NCBI GenBank assembly: GCA_964595625.1
Contig: CAZQQU010000001.1
Coordinates: 124,001-188,000 of the forward strand
DNA: 64,000 bases
Direction of reading: 5' to 3'
From: CAZQQU01 sp964595625
GTDB lineage: Bacteria > Bacteroidota > Bacteroidia > Flavobacteriales > Flavobacteriaceae
In this document: positions 1 to 9,086 of the stretch, piece after piece
Numbering within the stretch: the first letter of the stretch is position 1
How the letters are laid out: the number at the start of each line of letters is the position of its first letter
Made by a program: the position numbers and the translations under genes
The notes under the pieces: model-generated
What the model was told of the DNA's origin: nothing
The model's database searches: none
What the model saw: only the letters and a program-made list of their open reading frames with translations

Positions 1-1560
1 GAAAAAGCGGTTGAAAATCCCGATGATTCCGACGAATTGCAGGCGGCTTTTGAGCAAGTGGAAGCCCTCAACGGTTGGGATTTTGAAACTTCGTACAAAC
101 AAATTTTATCGAAATTCAAACTCGACAATCTCCAACAACAGATAAAAACACTGAGTGGCGGACAGAAAAAACGTCTGGCTTTGGCAACGCTTTTACTCCA
201 CAAACCGGATATGTTGGTCATGGATGAACCTACCAATCACCTTGATTTAGAAATGATTGAGTGGCTCGAGCAGTTTTTTGCCAAAGAAAATATTACCTTA
301 TTTATGGTGACTCACGACCGCTATTTTTTGGATCGGGTGTGTAATGAGATTATCGAACTTGACGAAGGCAAATTGTACAGTTATAAAGGCAATTATTCGT
401 ATTTTATAGAAAAAAAAGAAGAGCGTTTGGCCAACGAAAATACCGAAATTTCTAAAGCTAAACAGCTCTATAAAAAAGAGTTGGACTGGATGCGTCGCCA
501 ACCGAAAGCCCGAACTACCAAAAGTAAATCTCGGATTGATGATTTCTACGAAATTAAAGAACGAGCTTCTCAACGACGTAAAGAACATTTGGTGGAACTC
601 GAGATAAACATGGAACGGTTGGGCAGTAAGATAGTCGAATTGCACAATGTTTCGAAAAGTTTTGGCAGTCGTAAGGTGTTGGATAAGTTTTCGTACAATT
701 TTTTACGGGGTGAAAGAATAGGTGTCATCGGTAAAAACGGAACCGGAAAATCTACGTTCTTGAACATAATCACCGGAAAAATGACCCCCGATAGTGGAAA
801 AGTGGTGGTGGGAGAAACCATAAAATTTGGTTATTATACTCAGGAAGGCATTGTTCCTAAAGAAGGTCAGAAGGTAATCGATGTTATTCGGGAATATGGC
901 GATTATATACCGCTGATGAAAGGGAGACAAATTTCGGCTCAACAACTGCTCGAAAGATTTCTTTTTGATAGAAAAAAACAGTACGACTATGTCGAAAAAC
1001 TCAGCGGGGGTGAACGGAAACGGCTGTATCTGTGTACGGTATTGATTCAAAATCCTAATTTTTTAATCTTAGACGAGCCCACCAACGATTTGGATATAGT
1101 GACGCTCAACGTGCTTGAATCGTTTTTGCTGGATTATCCCGGCTGTTTGATGGTAGTATCACACGACCGTTATTTTATGGACAAAATCGTGGATCACCTT
1201 TTTGTTTTTAGAGGAAATACAGTTATTGAAGATTTTCCCGGAAATTACTCCGATTTTAGAACCTATGAAGACAGTGCTCCTACGGAAAATACTACCAAAG
1301 AGCCTGTTGCTACTAAAAATTACAAACAAAAAGATTCCACTATTCGGTTGTCGTACAACGAACAAAAAGAATATGCGAATTTAGAGAAGCAGATCGAAAA
1401 ATTAGAAAAACAAAAGCAGCAGCTCGAAAGCCAGTTTACTACCGAAACTTGGACTGTAGAGGAAATACAGCAGAAATCGATTGAGTTACAGCAACTCATG
1501 GAAGCCATAGAACAACATACCCTTCGTTGGTTTGAATTATCTTCCAAATTAGAAGGTTAG
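1..1560 (+). CDS. ABC-F family ATPase, Uup-like (5' end outside window)
   Basis: Cytosolic ABC-F protein with two ATP-binding cassettes and no membrane segments. The family acts on ribosomes or branched DNA, and Uup-type members also have a C-terminal coiled coil. The open frame runs in from base 1, so the N-terminus and the first Walker A lie upstream of the window. Visible are the first signature LSGGQKKR with the Walker B region MDEPTNHLD, the inter-domain linker rich in K/R/E, the second Walker A GKNGTGKST, the second signature LSGGERKR with LDEPTNDLD, and a C-terminal heptad-like segment (EKQIEKLEKQKQQLES) that matches the Uup C-terminal domain. It converges on the PIG-L gene with only 4 bp between stop codons. 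ABC-F membership is certain. Assignment to Uup rather than another ABC-F subgroup is an inference from the coiled-coil tail. Confidence 0.93.
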   Translation, partial: EKAVENPDDSDELQAAFEQVEALNGWDFETSYKQILSKFKLDNLQQQIKTLSGGQKKRLALATLLLHKPDMLVMDEPTNHLDLEMIEWLEQFFAKENITLFMVTHDRYFLDRVCNEIIELDEGKLYSYKGNYSYFIEKKEERLANENTEISKAKQLYKKELDWMRRQPKARTTKSKSRIDDFYEIKERASQRRKEHLVELEINMERLGSKIVELHNVSKSFGSRKVLDKFSYNFLRGERIGVIGKNGTGKSTFLNIITGKMTPDSGKVVVGETIKFGYYTQEGIVPKEGQKVIDVIREYGDYIPLMKGRQISAQQLLERFLFDRKKQYDYVEKLSGGERKRLYLCTVLIQNPNFLILDEPTNDLDIVTLNVLESFLLDYPGCLMVVSHDRYFMDKIVDHLFVFRGNTVIEDFPGNYSDFRTYEDSAPTENTTKEPVATKNYKQKDSTIRLSYNEQKEYANLEKQIEKLEKQKQQLESQFTTETWTVEEIQQKSIELQQLMEAIEQHTLRWFELSSKLEG

Positions 1561-1564
1561 CCAA

Positions 1565-4045
1565 CTAGTCTTGCTGATTTAAGGCTATCAAATTGGCAAA
1601 CAAGCGGTAGGCTCCGGATACTCCTTGGGGCAATTGTCTAAAAAAACTTAAACCGGTATACGTAAAAAATCCTTTCCCGTAAGGGGCAATAAGAAGAGCT
1701 CCTTGGGTAGCGCGCTCTTTGGGATCATTCATTTTAAGAATCGGTTTAAATTTCGGATCCCAGTCAGAAGCGAAGTACAAACCGCGCTCTTGTACCCAAT
1801 TATCAAAATCGCTGGACGTTATTTGATTGGGGAAATGCAATACTTTATGCTTGGGATCTATCCAAGTCACCGGAGCTGTTTCATCGGTTACCCGATCTCT
1901 CGACAGGGTGATGGGATAGGGGGCGATGGGCTGGAAAAGTAATTCTCTACTGGTATTGTATTGTACAATCACGTTGCCACCCTGAGCCACATAGTCAAAG
2001 AGAACAGCCATTTTATGCTCTAAGTCAGCTAAGGTATTATAGGCACGAATACCGAGCACCACCGCATCAAATTGAGTCAACAATTCGCTGGTAATTTGTT
2101 GGGGTGTGAGGTCGGTTACCTGATAGCCTATTTGACGTAAACAAGCAGCCACCTCATCACCGGCGCCGGTGATATAACCAATGTGTTCACCTCTCTTTTG
2201 GAGGTCAATATGAGAAACACTAGCCTGTGCATTTAAAAGCACTTTTTGGTAAGGAATATGGGGATAATCTATCGTAACGGCTTGGTGGGAGTAGATTTGG
2301 TCGCCCACCTGAATACGCAGTTGAAGCTTACCTTCTGCGTTGTGATTGGGAGGCGTAATTTGAAAAGTTATTCTTTGTTTTTCTCCTCTTGAATTCAAGT
2401 TAAATGGTTTGGGGGCACTACTTTGCCATCCTGAGGGAACTTCAACCCACACTTGGCCGGAAAGTTGTGGACTTCCAGCTTCCAGGGTGATAGAAATTTC
2501 TTGGGGTTGGCCGCCGGTAAACAAATACACCGATTCGTCAAATTTTCCGGTAATGGGAGGTAATAGTTGAAAAGGTTGATACACTTCACCGGTTACGGGA
2601 CTGTTAAATTTATAGACTAAATTTCTAGTGAAAGAGATTGATTCACCCCACAAGCTTATTTCAAAAACTACCGGGTGCGGAAACTCAATATGAGGTAATC
2701 CCACTATTGATAGGTCTTCAATTTGATGCGTCCCTGCACTGCGTTGCTGCACGAGCCAATAGGGTGTGGTGTAGTCAGAATTTATTAATTTAACTGTTTG
2801 ATTATTATTTATTTTATTGTTGTTATTTAAAGTGATAGTTTCACTGTTGATATTTTGATTTTTATAAGAAATGGAGACCAACTCAAAAGGTACATCGCTG
2901 CGGTTGATGGCTTCCCAGTGTATGGAAAGACTGTCACCTGGGCTGGCATATTGAACCTCACTGACTGCTTCTAAAAACAAACCACTACAGTGGGCAATTA
3001 TTTCAGTAATATCGTCCAGTTTTTTATTTCTCCAGTGAGAGGGTTCCAGTTGTTTAATGAGTTGGTATGCTTTCAGAAGTTGAGGGACCGAAGCTGCCGG
3101 ATTGGTAAAGTCAAAGTTTTGTTCTACCTCTTGGAGAAGAGCGCCTATTTTTGCACCGCCTGCCAAGCGATTCCAAGAAGTATCAATACCCTCGAAGGGT
3201 GAATCATTTGGCATTTCTCCTTCTAGTAATTCCAAATATTCTTTTTCTTGGCCACGGCTTCCGGTATTACCAAATCCTTGTGATTGGTGTTTACTACGGC
3301 TGAGCGCCGAAATTTCACTATCTGAAAGCCCTAAAGCCGGATAAAACTGACCGGTTGTGAGGGTATATAAATTGGATTTATCCGCTTTTTCAAATTTTTC
3401 TTGACTGCCATAAAACCACCAAGAAGTATTAAAAAACAAACGTTTGGGTTGCCAGGGTTGGGTTTTTGAGAGTTGATTTGGAAATGCGTCTGGTTGGGCA
3501 GCCAAATGAAAGGCTTCGACGCTTAACATCGCCGAACCGGTATGATGACCATGAGTAGTACCAGGGCTTCGGTGATCAAAACGATTGATGATAATATCGG
3601 GCTGGGTAGTACGAATAGCCCAAACGATATCCCCAAGCACCACATCTTTATTCCATATCTGGAAGGTTTCATCCGGGTGTTTGGAGTACCCAAAATCTAC
3701 GGCTCTAGTAAATAATTGGTTACCTCCATCAACTTTTCGAGCTTCTAACAGTTCGTAGGTACGTATCACTCCTAATAAATCTCCCAATTCGGAACCAATT
3801 AAATTTTGACCGCCATCGCCCCGAGTGAGCGATAGGTATGTGACATCTGCTTTGTAGTGATTGGCAAAATGAGTAATAAGCTTGGTATTTTCATCATCCG
3901 GGTGAGCCGCTATATACAAAACCGAACCTAAAAATTGGAGTTTTTTAATACTTTCAAAAATTTCTGACGCGGTGGGTTTGTGAGGAGCTTGTCCATAGCC
4001 AACTAGAGTAAGTATATAAAGAACAATCGGTAGTATTTTTCTCAT
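1565..4045 (-). CDS. Secreted PIG-L (LmbE-like) deacetylase family protein with C-terminal amidotransferase-like domain
   Basis: 826 residues. A signal peptide covers about residues 1-19. The PIG-L/LmbE zinc-deacetylase fold follows, with AHPDDE at about 47-52 and a downstream HGHH at about 165-168 that can supply the third zinc ligand. Family members deacetylate N-acetyl sugars or related amides, but the substrate here is unknown. The protein is about three times longer than a minimal LmbE domain. The middle looks like beta-sandwich (NEW3-like) sequence. The last ~220 residues, from about DLTPQQITSELL onward, resemble the ThuA/GATase1-like fold found in large Bacteroidota PIG-L proteins. Export suggests action on an extracellular or periplasmic glycoconjugate. 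It lies 6 bp downstream of the mscS-like gene on the same strand, so it is probably cotranscribed. Family confidence is high; substrate is unknown. Confidence 0.88.
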   Translation of the reverse strand: MRKILPIVLYILTLVGYGQAPHKPTASEIFESIKKLQFLGSVLYIAAHPDDENTKLITHFANHYKADVTYLSLTRGDGGQNLIGSELGDLLGVIRTYELLEARKVDGGNQLFTRAVDFGYSKHPDETFQIWNKDVVLGDIVWAIRTTQPDIIINRFDHRSPGTTHGHHTGSAMLSVEAFHLAAQPDAFPNQLSKTQPWQPKRLFFNTSWWFYGSQEKFEKADKSNLYTLTTGQFYPALGLSDSEISALSRSKHQSQGFGNTGSRGQEKEYLELLEGEMPNDSPFEGIDTSWNRLAGGAKIGALLQEVEQNFDFTNPAASVPQLLKAYQLIKQLEPSHWRNKKLDDITEIIAHCSGLFLEAVSEVQYASPGDSLSIHWEAINRSDVPFELVSISYKNQNINSETITLNNNNKINNNQTVKLINSDYTTPYWLVQQRSAGTHQIEDLSIVGLPHIEFPHPVVFEISLWGESISFTRNLVYKFNSPVTGEVYQPFQLLPPITGKFDESVYLFTGGQPQEISITLEAGSPQLSGQVWVEVPSGWQSSAPKPFNLNSRGEKQRITFQITPPNHNAEGKLQLRIQVGDQIYSHQAVTIDYPHIPYQKVLLNAQASVSHIDLQKRGEHIGYITGAGDEVAACLRQIGYQVTDLTPQQITSELLTQFDAVVLGIRAYNTLADLEHKMAVLFDYVAQGGNVIVQYNTSRELLFQPIAPYPITLSRDRVTDETAPVTWIDPKHKVLHFPNQITSSDFDNWVQERGLYFASDWDPKFKPILKMNDPKERATQGALLIAPYGKGFFTYTGLSFFRQLPQGVSGAYRLFANLIALNQQD

Positions 4046-4051
4046 AGTCTT

Positions 4052-4615
4052 TTAGTCAATAGTATCGGAGAGATTTTTATCCTCTGAAGAGAGTTCATTA
4101 AAAATAGGCTCTTGGTTTTTAAGTAAAGTAACCCCTTTTTGTAAAATTAAATTATTGGGATACGCTTTCAGCTCTCCTTGGTCACTTTTAAGGATCAAGT
4201 GAAATGCTTTGATATCAATAATAGTCAAGGGATCTTCATAAAAATCCTTATCGTGTATTTTGATTTTGTCACCTATTTTATAGGGAATGGTAAAAAAGAT
4301 GATGATACCAGCCGTGATATTGCTCAGTATGGACCATTGGGCAAACAAGGCCACACCAATTACTGCAAAAATGGAAGAAAATACGATGCCGATATTTTTA
4401 AAATTAATTCCCCAAATAGGAATCACACTCATCACAAATAGCGTAGTGAATATGAGATCAAAATATTTTATGATCAGTCGGTATCGGTGATCGGCTATAT
4501 CAAAACGAACGGCAAATTTCTTTATCAGCGACCGGGCCACAAACCGGATAATAAGCATAACCAGAACGACAATTATAGTGGCAGTCATTTCTGAAAAATA
4601 GTTTTCTATAATCAT
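4052..4615 (-). CDS. Small mechanosensitive ion channel (MscS family)
   Basis: 187 residues with three predicted hydrophobic segments (about 10-27, 50-68 and 75-110). The pore-lining helix and start of the MscS beta domain are recognisable as VIGVALFAQWSILSNITAG followed by IPYKIGDKIKI. The protein stops soon after the beta domain, so it lacks most of the C-terminal vestibule of classical MscS. Members open in response to membrane tension and release solutes on osmotic downshock. The PIG-L gene follows after 6 bp. A -7 box lies in the 47-bp gap to the upstream maf gene, so this pair may have its own promoter. Confidence 0.88.
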   Translation of the reverse strand: MIIENYFSEMTATIIVVLVMLIIRFVARSLIKKFAVRFDIADHRYRLIIKYFDLIFTTLFVMSVIPIWGINFKNIGIVFSSIFAVIGVALFAQWSILSNITAGIIIFFTIPYKIGDKIKIHDKDFYEDPLTIIDIKAFHLILKSDQGELKAYPNNLILQKGVTLLKNQEPIFNELSSEDKNLSDTID

Positions 4616-4634
4616 AAATTGAATTACTTAAGTA

Positions 4635-4642
4635 CAAAAGTA
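4635..4642 (-). promoter_or_regulatory. -7 promoter box for mscS-like gene
   Basis: On the minus strand this reads TACTTTTG, a full match to the Bacteroidota -7 consensus TAnnTTTG, 19 nt before the ATG at 4615. I did not find a convincing -33 TTG. Confidence 0.5.
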
Positions 4643-4662
4643 GGGCTAAAAATATAAAAAAA

Positions 4663-5241
4663 TCAGGGCTTGTCGAGCTCAATTAACATTTCGTACAGCA
4701 AATGGGTAGGTAGTCCCATGACAGTATTATAGCTTCCTTCAATACGCGATACTCCGATGGCACCTATCCATTCTTGAATACCATATCCCCCCGCTTTATC
4801 AAAAGGTTGGTAATTTTCTACGTAATAGGTAATTTCGGCAGCGGTAAGATTTTTAAACCACACTTGGGTCTGGTCGCAGCGGAGCAATTGTTTTTGTGTG
4901 GTAGTCAAACAAACCGAAGAGTACACCGTATGTGTATTCCCGGAGAGCTGTTGTAGCATTTGGATGGCTTCTTGGTGGTGGGTAGGTTTTTCAAGAACCC
5001 GATTTTCAAACCAAACAATGGTATCCGCAGTAATCAACAGTTGGTGTTCTTTTAAGTCCGGAAAAGCCGCTGCTTTACTACGTGCTAAATACTCGGCTAT
5101 TTCTTGTCCTTCAAGGGAAGCGGGATAGATTTCATTAATCGGGCGTACTTGAAGTTGAAAATCCAATCCCATTTCTTTTAAAAATTGTTGTCTTCGCGGA
5201 GATCCCGAAGCTAATAGTATTTGATAATTATTGATTTTCAT
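4663..5241 (-). CDS. maf: Maf-like nucleoside triphosphate pyrophosphatase
   Basis: 192 residues, the usual length of Maf/YhdE-type cytosolic house-cleaning enzymes that hydrolyse non-canonical or excess NTPs (dTTP/UTP in the YhdE subgroup) to monophosphate and pyrophosphate. The diagnostic N-terminal motif ASGSPRR with Q and FL following is at about residues 11-20, and the ITADTIVW motif with the catalytic Asp is at about 67-74. It lies 12 bp downstream of the aldehyde dehydrogenase gene, so the two are probably cotranscribed. I assign the family confidently; the dTTP/UTP preference is only a family expectation. Confidence 0.92.
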   Translation of the reverse strand: MKINNYQILLASGSPRRQQFLKEMGLDFQLQVRPINEIYPASLEGQEIAEYLARSKAAAFPDLKEHQLLITADTIVWFENRVLEKPTHHQEAIQMLQQLSGNTHTVYSSVCLTTTQKQLLRCDQTQVWFKNLTAAEITYYVENYQPFDKAGGYGIQEWIGAIGVSRIEGSYNTVMGLPTHLLYEMLIELDKP

Positions 5242-5253
5242 CGAAAAAAAGAA

Positions 5254-6636
5254 TTAGGTAAACCAACGGAAAAAAAGTTTTAATTGTTTTAGTTTTCCAG
5301 AATAAGGGGCGTAGCGAATTTTAATATCACACCAAGTCGCTCTATGTACAACAGCCTTTTTATGCGAAAAAGTTTCAAAACTAAAGCGTCCGCCATACTG
5401 TCCCATGCCGCTGTTACCGACCCCGCCAAAAGGCAATCTGGAATTAACTAGATGCACCACGGTATCATTAATTGTGGCTCCGCCAAAAGAAAATCGGTCG
5501 ATGATTTGTTTGACAAAATTTTTACGTTCACTAAAAACATACAAGGCTAGGGGAGTAGGGTTTTTAGAAACCAACGTATCAATTTCATACTCGTTGGTGT
5601 AGCTGATAATCGGTAAAATTGGACCAAATATTTCTTGTTGCATCAAGGGGCTGTCCCATTGCGGTTCGTCCACCAATGTAGGCGCCAAGTAATTGTCGTT
5701 TTCTTCTAGGTGTCCGCCATAAATCACTCGTTGATGGGTCAATAGTTCCTTCAATCTCAGTAGATGTCTTTTATTAATTATTCGCGAAAAATCAGGCGAA
5801 GTTTGGGGATTTTTCCCATAAAATTTTTCAATTTCTCGAATTAGAGCGTCTATGAGTTTATCCTTGACTGACCGATGCACCAATATATAATCTGGGGCAA
5901 CGCAGGTTTGTCCGGCATTGATTAATTTACCAAAAGCAATCCGCCTGGCAGCGATATCAATCGAAGCCGAAGGATCGACAATACAGGGAGATTTCCCTCC
6001 CAATTCTAGGGTTACGGGTGTTAGGTAGTGAGCGGCTGCTTGAGCTACCAGTTTCCCTACGGCTGTACTTCCAGTAAAAAAGATATAATCCCACGGTTGT
6101 TGTAGTAATTCTTTAGCTGTTTCTACAGGACCAGTAACTACTTCTACATGTCCTGAATCAAAAGTTTGATTAATAATTTGTTGGAGGAGTTCTGCTGTAT
6201 GTGGACACCATTCGCTAGGTTTCAGTACGACTGTATTTCCAGCAGCGAGCGCACCGATTAATGGACGCATAGCCAATTGGAAGGGATAATTAAAAGGCGC
6301 TATAATCAATACCCGTCCATAAGGTTGGTAGTGTAGGCTATCGGTAGAAGGAAAATTAAGCCAACTAGGACGTACCCGTTGGGATTTGGTCCAGCGATTC
6401 AGATTTTTAAGTGTGTATCGAAGTTCTTTAAGAACCATGTAAATTTCAGTAGAAAGGCTTTCAAATTCCGGTTTTCGTAAATCCTGATACAAGGCCTTGC
6501 AAATTTCTTTTTCATGCTGTTGAATGTTTTGAAGCAAAAGTCGCAAGCTGTTTTTACGGAATTGTATATCACGGGTCACACCGGTTTGGAAATACCGTGT
6601 TTGTTCAGTACAGATTTCAGTTACAGTTGACTTCAT
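5254..6636 (-). CDS. Aldehyde dehydrogenase (class 3-like, NAD(P)-dependent)
   Basis: 460 residues, the length of class 3/ALDH3-type enzymes that oxidise aliphatic or aromatic aldehydes to acids. The catalytic general base Glu is in LELGGKSP (E211) and the nucleophile is Cys245 in NAGQTCVAPDY. The cofactor-binding FTGSTAVGK is at about 187-195. Substitution patterns such as APFNYPFQL are typical of the ALDH3 branch. There is no signal peptide. The ATG at 6636 sits 22 nt downstream of a TAnnTTTG box. It is the first gene of a likely aldehyde dehydrogenase-maf unit and faces katA across a long gap. Confidence 0.93.
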   Translation of the reverse strand: MKSTVTEICTEQTRYFQTGVTRDIQFRKNSLRLLLQNIQQHEKEICKALYQDLRKPEFESLSTEIYMVLKELRYTLKNLNRWTKSQRVRPSWLNFPSTDSLHYQPYGRVLIIAPFNYPFQLAMRPLIGALAAGNTVVLKPSEWCPHTAELLQQIINQTFDSGHVEVVTGPVETAKELLQQPWDYIFFTGSTAVGKLVAQAAAHYLTPVTLELGGKSPCIVDPSASIDIAARRIAFGKLINAGQTCVAPDYILVHRSVKDKLIDALIREIEKFYGKNPQTSPDFSRIINKRHLLRLKELLTHQRVIYGGHLEENDNYLAPTLVDEPQWDSPLMQQEIFGPILPIISYTNEYEIDTLVSKNPTPLALYVFSERKNFVKQIIDRFSFGGATINDTVVHLVNSRLPFGGVGNSGMGQYGGRFSFETFSHKKAVVHRATWCDIKIRYAPYSGKLKQLKLFFRWFT

Positions 6637-7456
6637 AACAGATTACTTAGTGATTTTCAAAAATACGTTTTCTAAAAGGAAAAGCAGAAATTAGTCGTTT
6701 TATTTTGGAAATCGGTGTTTGAAACTTGATTTCAGCAGTAGTAGGTCAGAAATAAATCATTTTCACTTATAATCACCCTGTATTTTTGTAAGTTTGAAGT
6801 ACCTTTGAAATTTATTTATATCCAGTTATTACCTTATTTTGAACAATAGAAGAATTCGTGGAATATATTTCAAAATTCAAAAATATTAACTATATTACCC
6901 CTATTACTACGAGTATAAAAATAGCGAGTAGTTATACATTTTTTTTAATTTTAATTTTTTGAAATAGGAGAATATTGCCCTTATGGATTTCATTTTTAAG
7001 AGCAATTGGAAGCGATTCGATTTGGATTCATAATTCAAAAGATTTTACGACCTCTCCAGAATATTTAATACACTCACGTTTATAAGTACCGCGCTCATTT
7101 TTTTGTATAAATTGATTATTGCTACAATATCCAGTGAGAAAACGAAATAAAGACTAATTGAATTCTTATACAAAACGTAATATTTGAATAAAAACAACGG
7201 CCAATTACTAGGGGATTAGCAGCTAATGCCAAATGATTTTATTAAAACCCCACTCAATTTAGACATGGATTTCTATGGATGAAGAATCTAATCCAGCTTT
7301 TAGAGACTTCGATGGTAAAATCTCATAGAATTTCAAACTACCTCATTCTTTTCTAACCGATATTGGTTATTATCACCGGAGTGTCAATTGCCTTGTTAGG
7401 TAGTAGTAGTTAAGTCTCATAAAAGCGCATTTTTAAATTATTTAAATACAATCAAA
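6637..7456. other. 820-bp intergenic region, no convincing gene
   Basis: This stretch separates the divergent aldehyde dehydrogenase and katA genes and is far longer than any other gap in the window. It is very AT-rich with many stops in all frames. The longest ATG-initiated readings I find are about 17 codons (for example from 6982 and 7278). It holds the minus-strand box TATTTTTG (6658-6665) for the aldehyde dehydrogenase, and two plus-strand TAnnTTTG matches at 6781-6788 and 6800-6807 about 650 bp upstream of katA. I see no tRNA, no long inverted repeat and no recognisable protein remnant. Confidence 0.6.
6658..6665 (-). promoter_or_regulatory. -7 promoter box for aldehyde dehydrogenase gene
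   Basis: Minus-strand TATTTTTG matches TAnnTTTG and ends 21 nt before the ATG at 6636. No clear -33 TTG at the expected distance. Confidence 0.45.
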
Positions 7457-8974
7457 ATGGAAAACAAGAAAAATTCAAAACTCACTCGAACCACTGGAGC
7501 TCCGGTTCCAGACAATCAAAATGTTCAAACAGCTGGTCCTAAAGGACCTATGTTGATGCAGGATTTTTGGTTTTTAGAAAAAATGGCGAATTTCGACAGA
7601 GAAGTGATACCTGAAAGAAGAATGCACGCCAAAGGCTCTGGAGCTTTTGGTACATTTACTGTGACTCACGATATAACTAAGTACACCAAAGCCAGTATAT
7701 TTAGTACTATCGGAAAAAAAACAGATATGTTTGTACGATTTTCAACCGTTGCCGGAGAACGTGGTGCAGCAGATGCTGAAAGAGATATTCGTGGTTTTGC
7801 CTTAAAATTTTATACCGATGAAGGAATTTGGGATTTAGTGGGAAACAATACTCCGGTTTTCTTTTTTAGAGATCCGATGAAGTTTCCGGATTTAAATCAT
7901 GCTGTAAAACGACATCCCAAAACAAACCTTAGAGATGCCAATGCAAACTGGGATTTTTGGACTTTATTACCGGAAGCTTTACACCAAGTAACTATCGTCA
8001 TGAGCGACCGAGGGATTCCCAAAGGATATCGCCATATGCACGGATTTGGTAGTCATACCTATAGTTTTATTAATAAAGATAATGAGAGGTATTGGGTAAA
8101 ATTTCATTTTATTACACAGCAAGGAATCGAAAACCTCACTGACGAAGAAGCGGCTCAAGTGGTAGGAGTGGATAGAGAATCTTCCCAACGAGATTTGTTT
8201 GATGCCATTGAACGTAAAGATTTTCCAAAATGGAAAATGTTTGTTCAAATTATGACCGAAGAAGAAGCAAAAAACTATCGTTTTCATCCATTCGATTTGA
8301 CAAAAGTGTGGTCTAAGAAAGATTTTCCCTTAATTCCAGTAGGAGAATTCGAGTTGAATAAAAACCCGGATAATTACTTTCAAGATGTAGAGCAATCGGC
8401 TTTTAATCCCACTAATATAGTTCCGGGTATAGGTTTTTCACCTGACAAAATGCTACAAGGAAGATTGTTCTCGTATGGCGATGCACAACGTTATCGTTTG
8501 GGTGTTAATCACTATCAAATTCCGGTAAATAAACCCAAATGTCCTTATCACGCTTTTCACCGCGATGGTGCCATGCGAGTAGATGGGAATTATGGTGATA
8601 CTATACACTATAACCCGAATAGTTATGGGGAGTGGCAAGAGCAACCCGAGTCTAAAGAACCTCCATTAGAACTTAGTGGTACTGCTTATGCTCATAATTT
8701 CAGGGATGATGATGAAGATTATTACACCCAGCCTGGAGATTTATTCCGTATTATTAAAGCAGATGGAAAAGCACATCTTTTATTTAAGAATACAGCGGCT
8801 CAGTTGGGTGGTGCAGAAAAGTTTATACAAATTCGACATATTCGAAATTGTTATAAAGCCGACCCGGAGTATGGCGAAGGAGTAGCTCAAGCATTGGGTT
8901 TAACAATGGATGAAGTAAATGCCTTTGACTTGACTCCGTATGACCGTTGGGCACCAAGACCCACTAACGGATAG
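7457..8974 (+). CDS. katA: Monofunctional heme catalase
   Basis: 505 residues, a small-subunit (clade 3) catalase that dismutates hydrogen peroxide to water and oxygen in the cytosol. The distal-side His57 lies in ERRMHAKGSGAFG, the distal Asn130 in DLVGNNTPVFFFRDP, and the proximal heme-ligand Tyr340 in RLFSYGDAQRYRLG. All catalytic residues are present and there is no C-terminal flavodoxin-like domain as in large catalases. There is no signal peptide. It is monocistronic: a strong terminator follows 22 bp after the stop. The promoter is not obvious. The nearest TAnnTTTG matches lie about 650 bp upstream, with a weaker TAATATTTG near 7179. Confidence 0.97.
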   Translation: MENKKNSKLTRTTGAPVPDNQNVQTAGPKGPMLMQDFWFLEKMANFDREVIPERRMHAKGSGAFGTFTVTHDITKYTKASIFSTIGKKTDMFVRFSTVAGERGAADAERDIRGFALKFYTDEGIWDLVGNNTPVFFFRDPMKFPDLNHAVKRHPKTNLRDANANWDFWTLLPEALHQVTIVMSDRGIPKGYRHMHGFGSHTYSFINKDNERYWVKFHFITQQGIENLTDEEAAQVVGVDRESSQRDLFDAIERKDFPKWKMFVQIMTEEEAKNYRFHPFDLTKVWSKKDFPLIPVGEFELNKNPDNYFQDVEQSAFNPTNIVPGIGFSPDKMLQGRLFSYGDAQRYRLGVNHYQIPVNKPKCPYHAFHRDGAMRVDGNYGDTIHYNPNSYGEWQEQPESKEPPLELSGTAYAHNFRDDDEDYYTQPGDLFRIIKADGKAHLLFKNTAAQLGGAEKFIQIRHIRNCYKADPEYGEGVAQALGLTMDEVNAFDLTPYDRWAPRPTNG

Positions 8975-8995
8975 AAGTTTCGTTAGCGTATAGGT

Positions 8996-9042
8996 AAAAT
9001 CTAAAACAAGCGTATCAATTTACGCTTGTTTTAGATTTTTTT
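8996..9042 (+). terminator. Rho-independent terminator of katA
   Basis: Perfect 16-bp inverted repeat AAATCTAAAACAAGCG / CGCTTGTTTTAGATTT (8997-9012 with 9023-9038), 10-nt loop, followed by a T run. It is 22 bp after the katA stop codon. Confidence 0.9.
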
Positions 9043-9086
9043 TATTTTAGCTAGAATTACATCTACTTACTCTTAAATTTTTTCGA

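Noticed and set aside
6764..6780. PerR-like half site (TTATAATCACC) in the gap before katA
   Set aside because: Only one half matches TTATAAT; the second half is not there, and it is about 680 bp from the katA start.
7278..7331. Short frame beginning ATGGATGAAGAATC before katA
   Set aside because: Only 17 codons, no homology recognised, and no ribosome or promoter signal. Not enough to call a gene or a pseudogene.
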